64,000 bases of DNA from Linnemannia hyalina (taxonomy: Eukaryota > Mortierellomycota > Mortierellomycetes > Mortierellales > Mortierellaceae), in NCBI GenBank assembly GCA_019671135.1, contig JAHRHY010000008.1:930001-994000 (forward strand), written 5' to 3'. Position 1 is the first letter of the stretch. Each line of letters begins with the position of its first letter. The translations under genes and the position numbers were made by a program. The notes below the pieces were generated by a model. It ran no database searches, was not told where the DNA came from, and saw nothing but the letters and a program-made list of their open reading frames with translations. Positions 46,229 through 56,843 of this stretch are shown one piece after another.

Positions 46229-47903
46229 ATGACCACTGTTCAACTACTCGAAACCATCCTCTATGACCCCAAAGGTATAAATAAACCGCCGTTGCATTTC
46301 ACAACTGGACCTTGACTTGCGCGAGCTCATTGTTCGTCTCATTACACTACCGCTATGTCACGCTGCGAAGTATTTTCTCACGCATATTCACACATATACT
46401 TTTCTTTCCTTCCTTTGTATCAACCAATTGATCCAAAAAAAAACACAGAGGGAGTGTTCCTGCTGGACTACCACTGCGACCGGATGATTGCATCCGCAAA
46501 GGAACTGGCAGTCTTCTTTTCCAACAACCAGGAGGCGTTCCTGCAGGACCTGATCCCTACGCGCTCCGAGATCTCAAACAAGCTGGATGCTGCTATCAGG
46601 AACGCCGGCAAGGATACTCGTCAACGAGTAAGGCCTTCGTACACACCCAATGCGCACTCTGTAGAGTTTACTTTGCAGAGTGTTAACCGCCAATTGCAAC
46701 AGGAGAAAAATAGAGACGGAGACGGTACTGACCGATGTGTCTTTGTTGTTCCCATTTCAATTGATATTTTTCTTAGTTGAGAGTATTGCTGGACTTTGAT
46801 GGTGCTATCTCTATCCAGTCGAGCCACTTGCGTTCAGAGACCAAGAGTTTTAAACGTAATGGGCGGGACCAGCTGCCGAAGGAAAAAGTCGTTTCAGCGT
46901 TCTCATGTCTGCCTGTCAGCACCACACACCCAGCAGCAAAAGCTCGCACCAATCCCCCACGCGCATACCTCTTAGTCCTTGTTATTACTCTGTTGTGGAC
47001 ATTGGTGGGGACGGAAAGGGCAGAAAATGGGGCATCCGAATCGAATGCGGTCTGGCCCGGTATATTTGTGGACATCTCTTTCATCCATGTCTCAGCCCTA
47101 TTAACCCCCCCTTCATTGTTGTGATACTGCCGCCTGTTGTTGTTTTTTAGATTCTTCGATCCTGGTGGTCTTGGACAAGCAGGCGACACACAGCGACAAC
47201 ATGTTTTTAAAGCACAAAACCACAGAGCGAGAAGTCTACAATGAAGCCAGGACGCGACTAGGTAAGAAGAGTAAGCGTGACTGGTTGTCGGGGATGTAGT
47301 TGGTCTTTGATGGTCACGTCTAACGATGTATGTTCGATAAAACCACGATTAGGACTAGGACCTGTGGGCGCTCCAATGGGCGACAATGTACCGTTCGATG
47401 TGATTATGTACAACGAGCAGGACGAGGTCATGGAGGCAACGATCGCCAATATCGCCATCGAAGTCGAGAACCCCGAGTCAGGAGCCCTGGAATGGATCAC
47501 CCCACCATTGTCTTCCGGTACACCAGCGCATTTTTTTGGCACTTTCTTCAGTGGTGATGAATCCGAGTGTTTACGCCTGTGCAATATTAATCTTTCTGAT
47601 GACTCTCTGTTTCACCCCTAGGATTGTTAAATGGAACGATGCGCCGCAAATTGCTGGAGGCTGGAGAGCTGAAAGAACGAGTGATCACTGTGTCTGAACT
47701 CAAGAAGGCTGCAGCGGTATGTCCCAGGATCTTTTCTGGTTCTCTCACTTTTATTTTCATTGGCGCATACATGGGTGTTTGTCCTGAGCTCATTAATTTC
47801 TGAACATGTTTATGATCTGTTTCTTTGCATGTTGTAGGAGGGCCGGAGGATAAAGTGCTTCAACTCTGTGCGAAAAGAGTATCCCGTCACTCTCAAGTGC
47901 TGA
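46229..47903 (+). CDS. class IV aminotransferase, aminodeoxychorismate lyase-like
   Basis: PLP enzyme of the branched-chain aminotransferase/ADC lyase fold. In folate synthesis the ADC lyase releases 4-aminobenzoate from aminodeoxychorismate. 246 residues. Exons are 46229-46274, 46449-46627, 46777-46855, 47151-47261, 47353-47517, 47622-47716 and 47838-47903. Family marks: LLETILYDPKEGVFLLDYHCDR at the N-terminus, KHKTTEREVYNEAR (the likely PLP lysine is Lys124 in HKTT), DVIMYNEQDEVMEATIANI, then WITPPLSSGLLNGTMRRKLLEAG written over a splice junction. The third exon's donor (C|GTAATG at 46855) is the weakest call; it keeps frame. The enzyme could also be another class IV transaminase acting on D- or branched-chain amino acids. 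Confidence 0.8.
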
Positions 47904-48143
47904 TAACATGGGTCTTCAAGCCTTTGTCAAGTCAAGTGGTATCCTATCAAGTCGCACGCCTTTTAAATCAAGTCAAGCCCAGTCGACCTCAAACCTCTCA
48001 ATACAACTATTAGCAACTGAAAGCGCATACCGACTTGTAATTGGAAAAAATAGATGTATATTTTGCCTTGAGAAGACACGCTGCTAGACGTGGAATGATC
48101 CAGAATGTACACTTTCCGCCTCTTTCTCCCATCCCACTCCGAT

Positions 48144-49003
48144 TTACTCGTAAAGGAAGACGACCAGTCCAACACCTCCGAGGAGGGCATACTTCAAGAG
48201 TGGATAATCGGTCATGAAGATGGTGAACATGCCGAGGTAGGGCAAGAAACCTTGGACGCGTCCGACAACATCCTTGGGCTCGATCCACATCTTGCCTCTG
48301 TTAATGTACAACTCCTGATAGATTCCTCTGTCGTCGACATTGTTGTTATCGCCCTTTGTCAACAACAACTGGTTTCCTGTTTCTGGCCTAATAGGGGCAA
48401 TCACGAAAAGTTGTTAGATGTGTGCAATTGACAGCGATGAAACACGATCCGACGAAGAGAAGGTAAAGCACATGGTAGAAAGACAATGAAGCAAGACGTA
48501 CGAGTCGTGGCGATCGATGACACGGTGGACGATAGGGATATCGCGTCCTGGGATTTTGAAAACACAGATCTCGCCAATGTCGACGGCCTTCTTGGGGTTG
48601 CTCAAAAACAAGATATCTCCTCTTGCGAATGCGGGTTCCATACTTTCACTAGACAATGGTAGAAAAAGAGGTGTGTTGTCAAATCAAGGGTTAGCTACGT
48701 GGCAGGTTTGGAAAGGGACTGTTGGAAGAATTTGAAAGAAGGGGGGCTACCGAGGTGGGGAAGCGACGTGAGAAAAAGTACCTCAGGACGACGACGAGGG
48801 GGGATTCGCAGTTGGTGTAGAGACCCCAGGCCTTGTATGACATGAAGACGCCGAAGAGCATCATCAACACGTTGAGTGAGTTTGTGAGGACCTATGAGAT
48901 TCGTTTAATACATTCCACCCAAAGTTAGTCCAGGGACAATTGCACGTATATTATTTTTTGTGAAAGAACTGAACGTGATGATGTGTACCTGGCGCAGATT
49001 CAT
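48144..49003 (-). CDS. signal peptidase complex catalytic subunit SEC11
   Basis: ER membrane serine protease that removes signal peptides. 171 residues, the usual size. Exons are 49003-48989, 48891-48782, 48648-48502 and 48387-48144. The first exon codes only MNLRQ. An N-terminal membrane helix is followed by the catalytic Ser in [12 protein letters not shown], then [24 protein letters not shown] with the conserved His of the Ser-His dyad, [14 protein letters not shown], and a C-terminal hydrophobic helix ([18 protein letters not shown]). Divergent from the verprolin gene with 458 bp between starts. Confidence 0.95.
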
Positions 49004-49461
49004 GGCTGGTCTTTTGTGTGTTTTATGTGTGGAGTGTGAAGAGAATGTGGTTGTAGTAGTAGTGGTCTCAAGACGCGAGGGAGGGGTGGAAACGAGCAAG
49101 GGTGAGTAGGTGAGTAAGTGGTGAGAGGAAGAGGACAAAAGGGACGAGAAAAGTAAAGCTGATGCTAACACTTGTTCTCCATCTCTCCAATTCTCCTCCA
49201 CTAGCAGACACGGACGTGGTGGATCGTGGATTACTTGCCTACACGTGACCCATGCATTCAACAGGTGCGAAAGCGTGCAAAAAAAGGTTTCATAAACGAA
49301 GGCCACCTCGAGTCTCGCTCTTATCACCCTTCCCTTTGCCTCCATCTTCGACATAACCTCCATCACTCACACTCACATCTACGTCCTCCTCTTCTTCTCT
49401 CTTTCACCCTTCCACCTTCTCTTTCTCTCTCTCTTTCTCCCACAAACCCTCCTTTCACAGT
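49004..49461. promoter_or_regulatory. divergent promoter between SEC11 and verprolin genes
   Basis: 458 bp, no coding potential. It has GT-rich sequence at the SEC11 side, a T/C-rich leader at the verprolin side and CACGTGAC at 49242. Confidence 0.55.
49242..49249. promoter_or_regulatory. CACGTGAC motif
   Basis: Roughly midway between the two divergent start codons (49003 and 49462). Confidence 0.55.
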
Positions 49462-51878
49462 ATGCCGCCACCACCACCTCCACCTCCTCCCCCAGGCGGC
49501 GGGCCTCCTCCTCCTCCTCCCCCTCCTGGCGGTGGACCTCCAAAAGCTGCTTCTGCTCCTCCAGCTCGCAACGCCCTCCTCTCCCAAATCCAAAGTGGCA
49601 CCAGACTCAAAAAGGCCGTTACCAACGACCGTTCTGCTCCTGCTGTCGGTACGTCCCCCTTCCTTTCATTCTTTGCACACACACACACCCGATGTTGATT
49701 ACTTTGTAAACCATGCATTGACAATACTCAACTACACGCACAAAAAATGAAGCGTGACTTTTTCCTAACCGTCGCATTGGAATGAAATGAATCACAATAG
49801 TTGCCCCAAAGTCGAACGGCGGTGGAGCAGCGTTAGGGAGACCACCTCAAATCGGAGGCGCAAGCAATGGAGGCGGCAGTGCCGCAAGTGCTCCTAGTGC
49901 ACCACAACTTGGAGGACTGTTTGCAGGAGGAATGCCCAAGCTGAAGAGTCGAAGCGGCGGTCTGGACACTGGAGGTAACAAACGAAGGCGCATTATGTCT
50001 ATATTTTTTTTAATATTTTTTTGGCGAAAGGCTGTTGCTTTTTTCTGTTCTTTTGGAACCTTTCTCAACTGCCAAGAGAAACGGAGTCGTAGGTCTTCCG
50101 TTAACCTCTAGGCTGTTGGCTGATGTTATTTGCTGCTGGGCTACCCTGAAGAAAAAGGAAGAGTCAACAGAGATAATTGTTCGTGGACGTCATGGAAATG
50201 GCGAACCATCTGGCGGATATTTGGGACACGACACGACACGACATGTACACGGGAAGAAAAATCGAATAGGCGGACGGTCAGGGCGTGCAACGGGAGGACC
50301 TTCTTTTCCTTTGATCTTTTGTGTCTTGCTTGCAGACAAGTCGACCGACCAAAAGACCAACTCGACTCGACTGCCAAATGACCATTCCTTCAACAATTCG
50401 CCTTTTGGTTTATATTTACCCAGCGGACGAACGCTATTATATTGCATCCCAGTACAGCTGAGCTGCTCTCACCCTCACACAGTCTCGGCCAACCCATCCT
50501 TTTCTTTCTTCTTCTGAGCGCTCCAGTTTGTCGTACTTTCTTTGTGTTCCTTTCTCACAATGACAGACGACTGTTGTCATATTTTGTCCTCTCAACATGC
50601 TGATGGATTCCCTGCACCCGAGCGTGGTGTCGATATGATGCCTGACCCGTACCTTCAAAGCGCATCTCGGAACCTAACATATCTAATCGTTTTTGCTCTA
50701 TTGCCATTCGCTGTGCATAGTTGACACTAGTGCAAACAGTAACGGCAGTACTCCTGCGAGAGGACTCCCAAAACCACCAGCAATTGAAAGCCCAGCAAGG
50801 GCAACTCCCCCAGCACCAAAAGCAACCCCGCCCAGTGTGCCAGGAAGAACCCCGCCACCAATGCGTCAGGCACCCATGACCCCACCATCAGGAGGAGGAG
50901 CGCCCAGTTTGCCCAATCGAGGCTCACCTGCTAGATCAGTCCCTGCTCCACCACCCGTCAATGGATCATCCAATACCTCGCCAGCTCGGGCCATCCCAGC
51001 CCCTCCACCAACTCCTGGACGCACTGTTCCCGCTGTTCCTCCAACACCTGCACGTTCATCAGCACCACCAGCACCACCAAGAAAGACAGGACCTCCTCCA
51101 CCACCCACCAGGATCAACGGATCATCGCCTGCTCCTCCAGCAACACCTTCTCGGCCAACACCAGGACTTCCTAATCGTGCGCCACCTCAACAGCCTGCTC
51201 GAGCCTCACCAGCACCCCCAGCCGCCGCATTGCCTTCGCCCATTGTCACCGCTACCCCACCTAACAGGACTCGCCCTCCACCCACCGCTCCTGCTGCCAC
51301 ACCTCCAGCCCTTCCTGGCGTAGGAGCCAGACCTCGATCTGGATCAGCGCCACAGCGACCTCTTACTACTGCCGTCAAAGCTCGTAAGTTGCAAAGCTTA
51401 CTCTCGGATCTGAGAAAGAGTTGGCTGATACAAATGGCGGTCCGCAGTTCAGTCCGATGTTGTTTACTAATATTTATATCATACGCCACCTTTTGTTGTG
51501 TCTATAGCAGAACCACCAGCAACGGAAGGCAGATGGACATTCAGGACGGCGCCCGATTTCCCAGCACCTCGACCGAATCACAACCAGGGATCAAAGGTGT
51601 ATCCCAGTGGCAACTCGACAGGAAGCTGTAAGTATCCGGAATGGCTTGATATCAGGATGCACATTTTGTTTTGCTCTTCTAAGCATTCCATGCATGATGT
51701 CATCGCTTTGAACACATGAATTATCGTCTAACGCGGCGCACCCAATCTTTTGGGCTGTTCTCTTTTTTTTTGCGATGGTTGCACAGCTATCCCTCTTGAC
51801 TTGTCGACATTAGCAGGAGTAGCAGCAGGAAGGGTGCCTCCTCCCCCGCCTCTCGGAGGCGGTGGCCGTTATCGCTAA
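49462..51878 (+). CDS. verprolin / WIP homologue
   Basis: Actin-cytoskeleton adaptor that binds actin through WH2 and holds WASP/Las17 through its C-terminus. 411 residues. Exons are 49462-49648, 49801-49974, 50721-51383, 51508-51627 and 51787-51878. The N-terminus is MPPPPPPPPPPGGG, followed at residues 36-53 by a WH2 domain (ARNALLSQIQSGTRLKKAV). A second weaker motif, LGGLFAGGMPKLKSRSG, occupies exon 2. The long third exon is almost all Pro/Ala/Ser/Gly with many SH3-ligand-type PPPxP runs. The end, EGRWTFRTAPDFPAPRP and KVYPSGNSTGSAIPLDLS, matches the WASP-binding region of the family. Intron 2 is 746 nt, far longer than any other accepted within a gene here except the leader intron of the Zn2Cys6 gene. 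Intron 3 ends in TATAGCAG, a tandem acceptor. Confidence 0.93.
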
Positions 51879-52095
51879 TGGATGCTGACCGTGAACAAAT
51901 TCTACCCGGCTTACAATAAAACCCACTTTTGATATACCTTCTCTGTATGCATCCTTCTGTGTGTGCTTGCATGATCATCAAAATCAAGGTTGCGAAGAAC
52001 GAAGAAGGGTTTGGTCTATTGGGCGAGGACGCTGCTTTATTTCTTTTTTTTTTGGGTTCCATTGTGGACATGTATGAGAGTAAGGTGAATGATCA

Positions 52096-53637
52096 TTACT
52101 CATCATCGACCCCGCCACCATTCCGCTCGACGAGTCTCCTGTGCTGCTCAGCAGCATCGGCGACCATTTCCTTCCTCTTGAGCGAGACTGCATCCAATTG
52201 CTTCTGCAGGCTGGCGATCTGGTTCTGAAGCTTCTTGATATCTAATTCTGCCTTGGCTAATTTTTTTAGAGATGACAAAACAGACAACCAACAATGAGTA
52301 AAATAGTCCAAAGGGAAAGTTAGCGACAAGCAAAAAAGAAAGAAAGAATGAAGCAAAGCGAACCTTTTGCTACTGTGACGGGCTTGGAAGTATCTTCAAC
52401 GATGGCGCCAAACTCACGGTGGTAGACTTCCTTGGTTGCGCTCCATTGATGTTCCTTTTCGCTCGATTCCTTTGCCAATGCGTCAATCTCTACTTGCACG
52501 CCGTCGCTATTGGATATAGATAGATAGATAGAAAGGTCGGAGGCGAGGAAAATGTGGATGTTAAAGTGAGAAGGGACTTCTAACAAAATGGACTTTGGTA
52601 AAGAAAACATTTCGTACATGAAGAAAGGAGTCGAAAGAAAAGGACAAAACGGTAAGAAACATATCTTACCGATCGGCACTGTCAGCGGCGTCGTCCAGCT
52701 GCTCCTGCTTGGCGGCCAATTGCTCGCGGACCGAGATCAGAGTCCGGGTCGATTTTTCAAGCTATCACCATCAAAGAACATAGACAATTGGAAAAGGAAT
52801 GTCAAGGGTCAGCTTTGTTCTCTAATAGCTCTGTCCTCCCTAAAAAAAAGTCAATCGCTCAAAAAAAAAAAAAAAAGCTCCTGCTTTTTCTGCTACTGCC
52901 ATTTTCTTTGGTCTTTACCTCCTCGAGGGCAACTTTCTCCGGGTCAGCTCCTGTGCGTTCCTCCCTGCTTGTAAGGAAAATCAAAATCAGGAACAGAAAG
53001 GGAAAGTAAAGGGAAGGGATTAGTTTACATGGCATGCATAAGAAAACACTAAAGTAAAAGAGAGTTCTCCCGTTTTTCCTTCCCATGCTGTAAAAAAAAA
53101 AAGAGGTGTGAGTGCGTAGATGTGTGCGAAAAGGTGAAGTCTTCCTTCTTTTGATCGATGAAAAACGCACAAGTAAGACAAAGTATGTGTGAGAGAGTGG
53201 GTGAGTGAGTGTAACGTTACTTTTCAATGGCTTCAAGACGATCCTTGCAGAACGTCAACTCTGCATCCAGATCAGCTTGTGGCACAATGACAGCAGAAGC
53301 AACAGTGGCGGTTGTTTGAGTGTGCTCGGGCACTTGTTGATCCTTTGAGAGGGCGTCATTGTCGTCCTGTGTCTGTGCCTGCTCCTGTTCCTGGATCAGC
53401 GTTGAAGTATCGGAGGTAGTGGGGGTGTTGGTTCCTGGAGTGATATCAGAGACCAGCGACTCGGTCGTCTATGAGAGTAATAGCGTAAAGTGTGTGAGGG
53501 GAGGAGAACGTTAGGCTAGACTGGTTTGACAAGGGCGTGTGCCATGGTGGAGGTTGACATGAGTGGCACATGGTCATGAGAATAACTGCAAGAGGGCGTA
53601 CATGGATCTGTGAAGTGGGTTCGACAGCGGTGCTCAT
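52096..53637 (-). CDS. coiled-coil protein of unknown function
   Basis: 241 residues, not recognised. Exons are 53637-53602, 53468-53221, 52964-52919, 52761-52670, 52506-52364 and 52256-52096; the sum is exactly 242 codons. The N-terminal third is Thr/Gln/Asp-rich and probably disordered. From about residue 80 the protein is nearly all charged helix (DAELTFCKDRLEAIEK, EKSTRTLISVREQLAAKQEQ, DIKKLQNQIASLQKQLDAV) with heptad-like Leu/Ile spacing, and it ends VERNGGGVDDE. Splicing across five introns and the consistent helical phase make it a real gene. It might be a small scaffold, kinetochore or vesicle-tether subunit, but no family motif supports a choice. Confidence 0.8.
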
Positions 53638-54243
53638 GGTGGTGGTGATGGGTATAAAAAAGAAGTAAGGACTGATGAGAGAAGAGTAAAGAGTTTAGTT
53701 TATGGTTGGTGTGGAGAAGAAGAAGAGTTGAAAGAGTGCAAAAAGGCGGAGCTCCTTTTTGATGTGGACACAAAACGTCAAAGGGGGGCAAGGGAGAAGG
53801 GGGTCAAGAAAGGGGGCTTTCAACCATGTCCCGTCGACAGAGAAACCATGTCGCACCATCACCATATGCATTTTCTACATCATGGCATTTATGGCACTAC
53901 GTTCTATTCACTACATTTTGCACCTATACATATCCCGCACACATACACAGTACATTCGATTCACTTTGCGTTGCTGCTGCTGTTGCTGCTGCTCAGAAAG
54001 CGAGAGCAGTGGATGTGTGTGTGTGTGAGTGTCGTACACTGCCAAATTTCGACCTGCTTCTTTTTTTAGACCTGAACGAACGAGAGAGAATGCGAAAGCG
54101 AGGGAGAGAACGATATGTACCAACGGCAAAGCATCTCTACCGAACCCACTCTTTCCTTTGTTTAATTACCATCATCCTTTTTTTCCATGAATAACATCCT
54201 CCGTCAATTTAATACATTCTATGACGAATTATCCTTCTAAGTT
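53638..54243. other. intergenic, between two minus-strand genes
   Basis: Promoter and leader of the coiled-coil gene plus the 3' side of the GTPase gene. CA/GT and CTG repeats occur near 53960-54030. No gene is seen. Confidence 0.6.
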
Positions 54244-55845
54244 CTACAAAGTCAATTGGCTGGCTTTGACGATCGCAGCCCGAAGTTCATCCAGGCCGTC
54301 CTTGGTCTTGCTGCTAACACCCAACACCAGGGGGAAGCAGCAGATCGAGCCCTTGACTAGCTCTGCTTCAATCTCGGCCTTGGCAGCACTGTACTTTGTC
54401 TTGGAGAGCCGATCCATTTTTGTCAACACCACTTGGTAAGAAAGCCCCGAGCTGTCGAGGAGCTTCATGATCTGGGCGTCGCTCTCCTTGAGCCCATGAG
54501 ATGGATCCATCAGAATGTATATCCTCCTCAAGCTATTGTGACAGATATTTACAGATGGAGATGGGCGTCAGTCAAGTTGGACTTTAGAGGTGGGTAAAAG
54601 ATGGACGATGGTTCACCAAGACAAAGGTGGACTTACTTTTTCCTGTTCTGGAGGTAGCTCAAAATCATGCCGCCCCACTCATCTCGACTCTTCCATCCGT
54701 ATCCTGGCATGTCGACCAACGACAGCTTGTCACCCAGTTTGAAAAAGTTCATCATCCGCGTATGACCCTATTTTGAGAAACAAAAGAATATAACATAAGA
54801 AAAAAAACTTTGTCCTGCTCGCTTTGTCATCCAACACCCTAGTCCCTCCATGACTGACATAACAAAAGTCCGTCCCTTTTGTTTCTCCTGCTGCTCAGTT
54901 TGTTAATTGCTGCTCATAAAAAACAAAAGAAGACTTACAGGTTTGCTCGATGTCTTAACGAGACCGTTGCGGTTAACTAGACCGTTGATCAGACTTGACT
55001 TGCCAATATTACTCCTGCCAACAAATGCGACCTAAAAGCGTTGAATGTGGCATCGCTGTCAGAGACAATGTCCTTGACGCAAGCCTCCATTTATAACAAA
55101 TATCCATGTAGCATGTAATGCACATTACCTCAGGTATCATGGTGTTCTCGGGTATCATCGAGAGATCGGTCGCGCTCTTGACAAACTCGGCGGGCGACAA
55201 GAAAAACTTGTGAGCCTTGGTCAGCTCGCTCGTCGTTGCGCCTGGTACGAATGGGAACGCCTGCAGTTTCTTGGGGAACTTTTCTGCAACCGGCTTTGTA
55301 GATGTTGGTGTAGATGTTGGTGGCGTTGAAGATGATGATATGTTGTTCTTGCTTCCGCTAAGTCTCTCCTGCTGCTGTTGCTGCTGATCTGTAAATGATG
55401 GCGATTTGGATGCGGCGGGTCTGTTGGCTTTGAGTGATGGCGGTGCGAGACCTTCGATCCTGATGGGTCGATCCGATCTATCATGCTTGGTAGTCGGAAA
55501 CCCTTGGTGAACTGTGCTTCGCCTCGTAGATGGTGCTATCGTCGAGATGGAGGTAGGTGCCTTGGCGATCACAGAATGCGAGGCTGTCGTAGGTTGTTCC
55601 GTCCTTGTTATTGAAGCCTTGGCCTTGTCGATCTGTGCCGTGCCTTCGATCGACTCGGATAGAGCAGGTCGATCATAGGGCGCGCGGTCCTGACCGCTTG
55701 GTATCCGGCGGAACCCAGCTCGCGTCCTGAGACTGCGTGAGGGTGCCTGGTTCATTTGGACAGATATAGGTTGTACGTAGTTGTGGTAGAGTGCTGCACC
55801 CCATGACGATCCTGCCTTCCTGGCTGTTCCTGTGATGGAGGTCAT
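54244..55845 (-). CDS. EngB/YihA-family GTPase (GTPBP8-like), probably mitochondrial
   Basis: GTPase of a family that assists large-subunit ribosome assembly in bacteria and mitochondria. 409 residues. Exons are 55845-55129, 55031-54939, 54767-54637 and 54532-54244. G1 is GRSNIGKSS (from residue 244), the switch region is [12 protein letters not shown]3 is DMPGYG (Asp289) and G4 is TKMD near [15 protein letters not shown]. The GTPase core is complete, but it is preceded by about 200 extra residues rich in Ser, Thr and Arg, with a Gln run near 55375. The first 50 residues have many Arg/Lys and almost no acidic residues, which fits mitochondrial import. ATG 55845 was chosen because the frame upstream of it lacks another ATG. 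Divergent from TOM7. Confidence 0.9.
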
Positions 55846-56069
55846 TCCTTGCTTGTCTCCTTGTTCCTTTGCTTCCTTGGTTGCTTGTGTGCAATGGTAG
55901 CAGCAGACGGCTCTGCCGTAAAAGGAAAATTGGGAACAAGTGTGTCCACAGTGCCAAGCCACTCAAAAGTCAACAGTCCAAGCAGTCGTCGGAAACACAA
56001 AACTGACTGATTCACCTCCCCACCAACGCATTCATCCCCTCTCTCCATCCACATATACATTTATCCAAC
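55846..56069. promoter_or_regulatory. short divergent promoter between EngB-type GTPase and TOM7
   Basis: Only 224 bp separate the two start codons. Both products are expected to serve mitochondria, so a shared bidirectional promoter is likely. Confidence 0.6.
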
Positions 56070-56640
56070 ATGAACCACGAAACCAAGGAAGTCATCCTCA
56101 AGGTCACCGATGTCGTCAAGACCGTTGTCCACTTCGGCTTCATCCCATTTGTGATCTACCTCGGTGCGTTCTTTTTTCTTCTGTTCGGCATCACACTCTG
56201 TGCAGACATTGATATCATTCTTGGTGAAATTGCATTTACGACCTGACAATACAGAAGTACTAACCTTGGGCAACTCCTTCTTTGCAAACTTGTAGGATTC
56301 ACCCGGTATGAAAGAACTCTCATTTGAAAAGCTATAGGCAGCGCAGTTACACAACTCACCGACAAAAGCACAACTTACGACGACTGGAACGACCCTTGCC
56401 ACAATCACCATATCAACAGCCAGAGACGTCGCTACGGTGAACAGGAATCACTAACGCTAACAGTCACCACTGTATCAATGGAGCAGACGTGCAACAAGTG
56501 GAATACTCTCAGCACTCCATTTTGAACAGCCTACTTACGCCTTTTTTTCATTCTCTTTGCGTATGCTCCTGTCCTTTTACATTTTTCACAGAAGCGACCC
56601 CAAGCCCTCTTTGATCCGCCTCATCCTTCCTTTGGCTTAA
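56070..56640 (+). CDS. TOM7, mitochondrial outer-membrane translocase subunit
   Basis: Small tail-anchored subunit of the TOM complex. 50 residues. Exons are 56070-56163, 56296-56305 and 56592-56640, giving exactly 51 codons. The protein reads MNHETKEVILKVTDVVKTV, then VHFGFIPFVIYLG, FTRSDPKPSLIRLILPLA, which follows the TOM7 pattern throughout (K-T-V-V-H-x-G-x-I-P-F-V-I-Y-L-G and S-L-I-R-L-I-x-P-L-A). The middle exon is only 10 nt and codes for parts of G-F-T-R; without it the two outer exons would not join in frame and the conserved FTR would be missing. The second intron is 286 nt. Confidence 0.93.
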
Positions 56641-56749
56641 GCCTTTCCGGAGACAGACAAGACGGACCAAGACACTATCAAATTACATATTGCATTGAAC
56701 AACGACGACGTGCGGACAGGAAATAAAAAAGCACCCATCAAACATGCTA

Positions 56750-56757
56750 CACGTGAC
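56750..56757. promoter_or_regulatory. CACGTGAC motif
   Basis: 87 bp upstream of the proposed start codon of the RFTS-domain gene at 56844. Confidence 0.55.
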
Positions 56758-56843
56758 TCATCCTGTGCTAGTGAAGAAGGAGAAAGCGTCTTGTTGAAAA
56801 CATTACCTCGTCTTCGATTGATTCGACACTCTTCAAACTTCAA

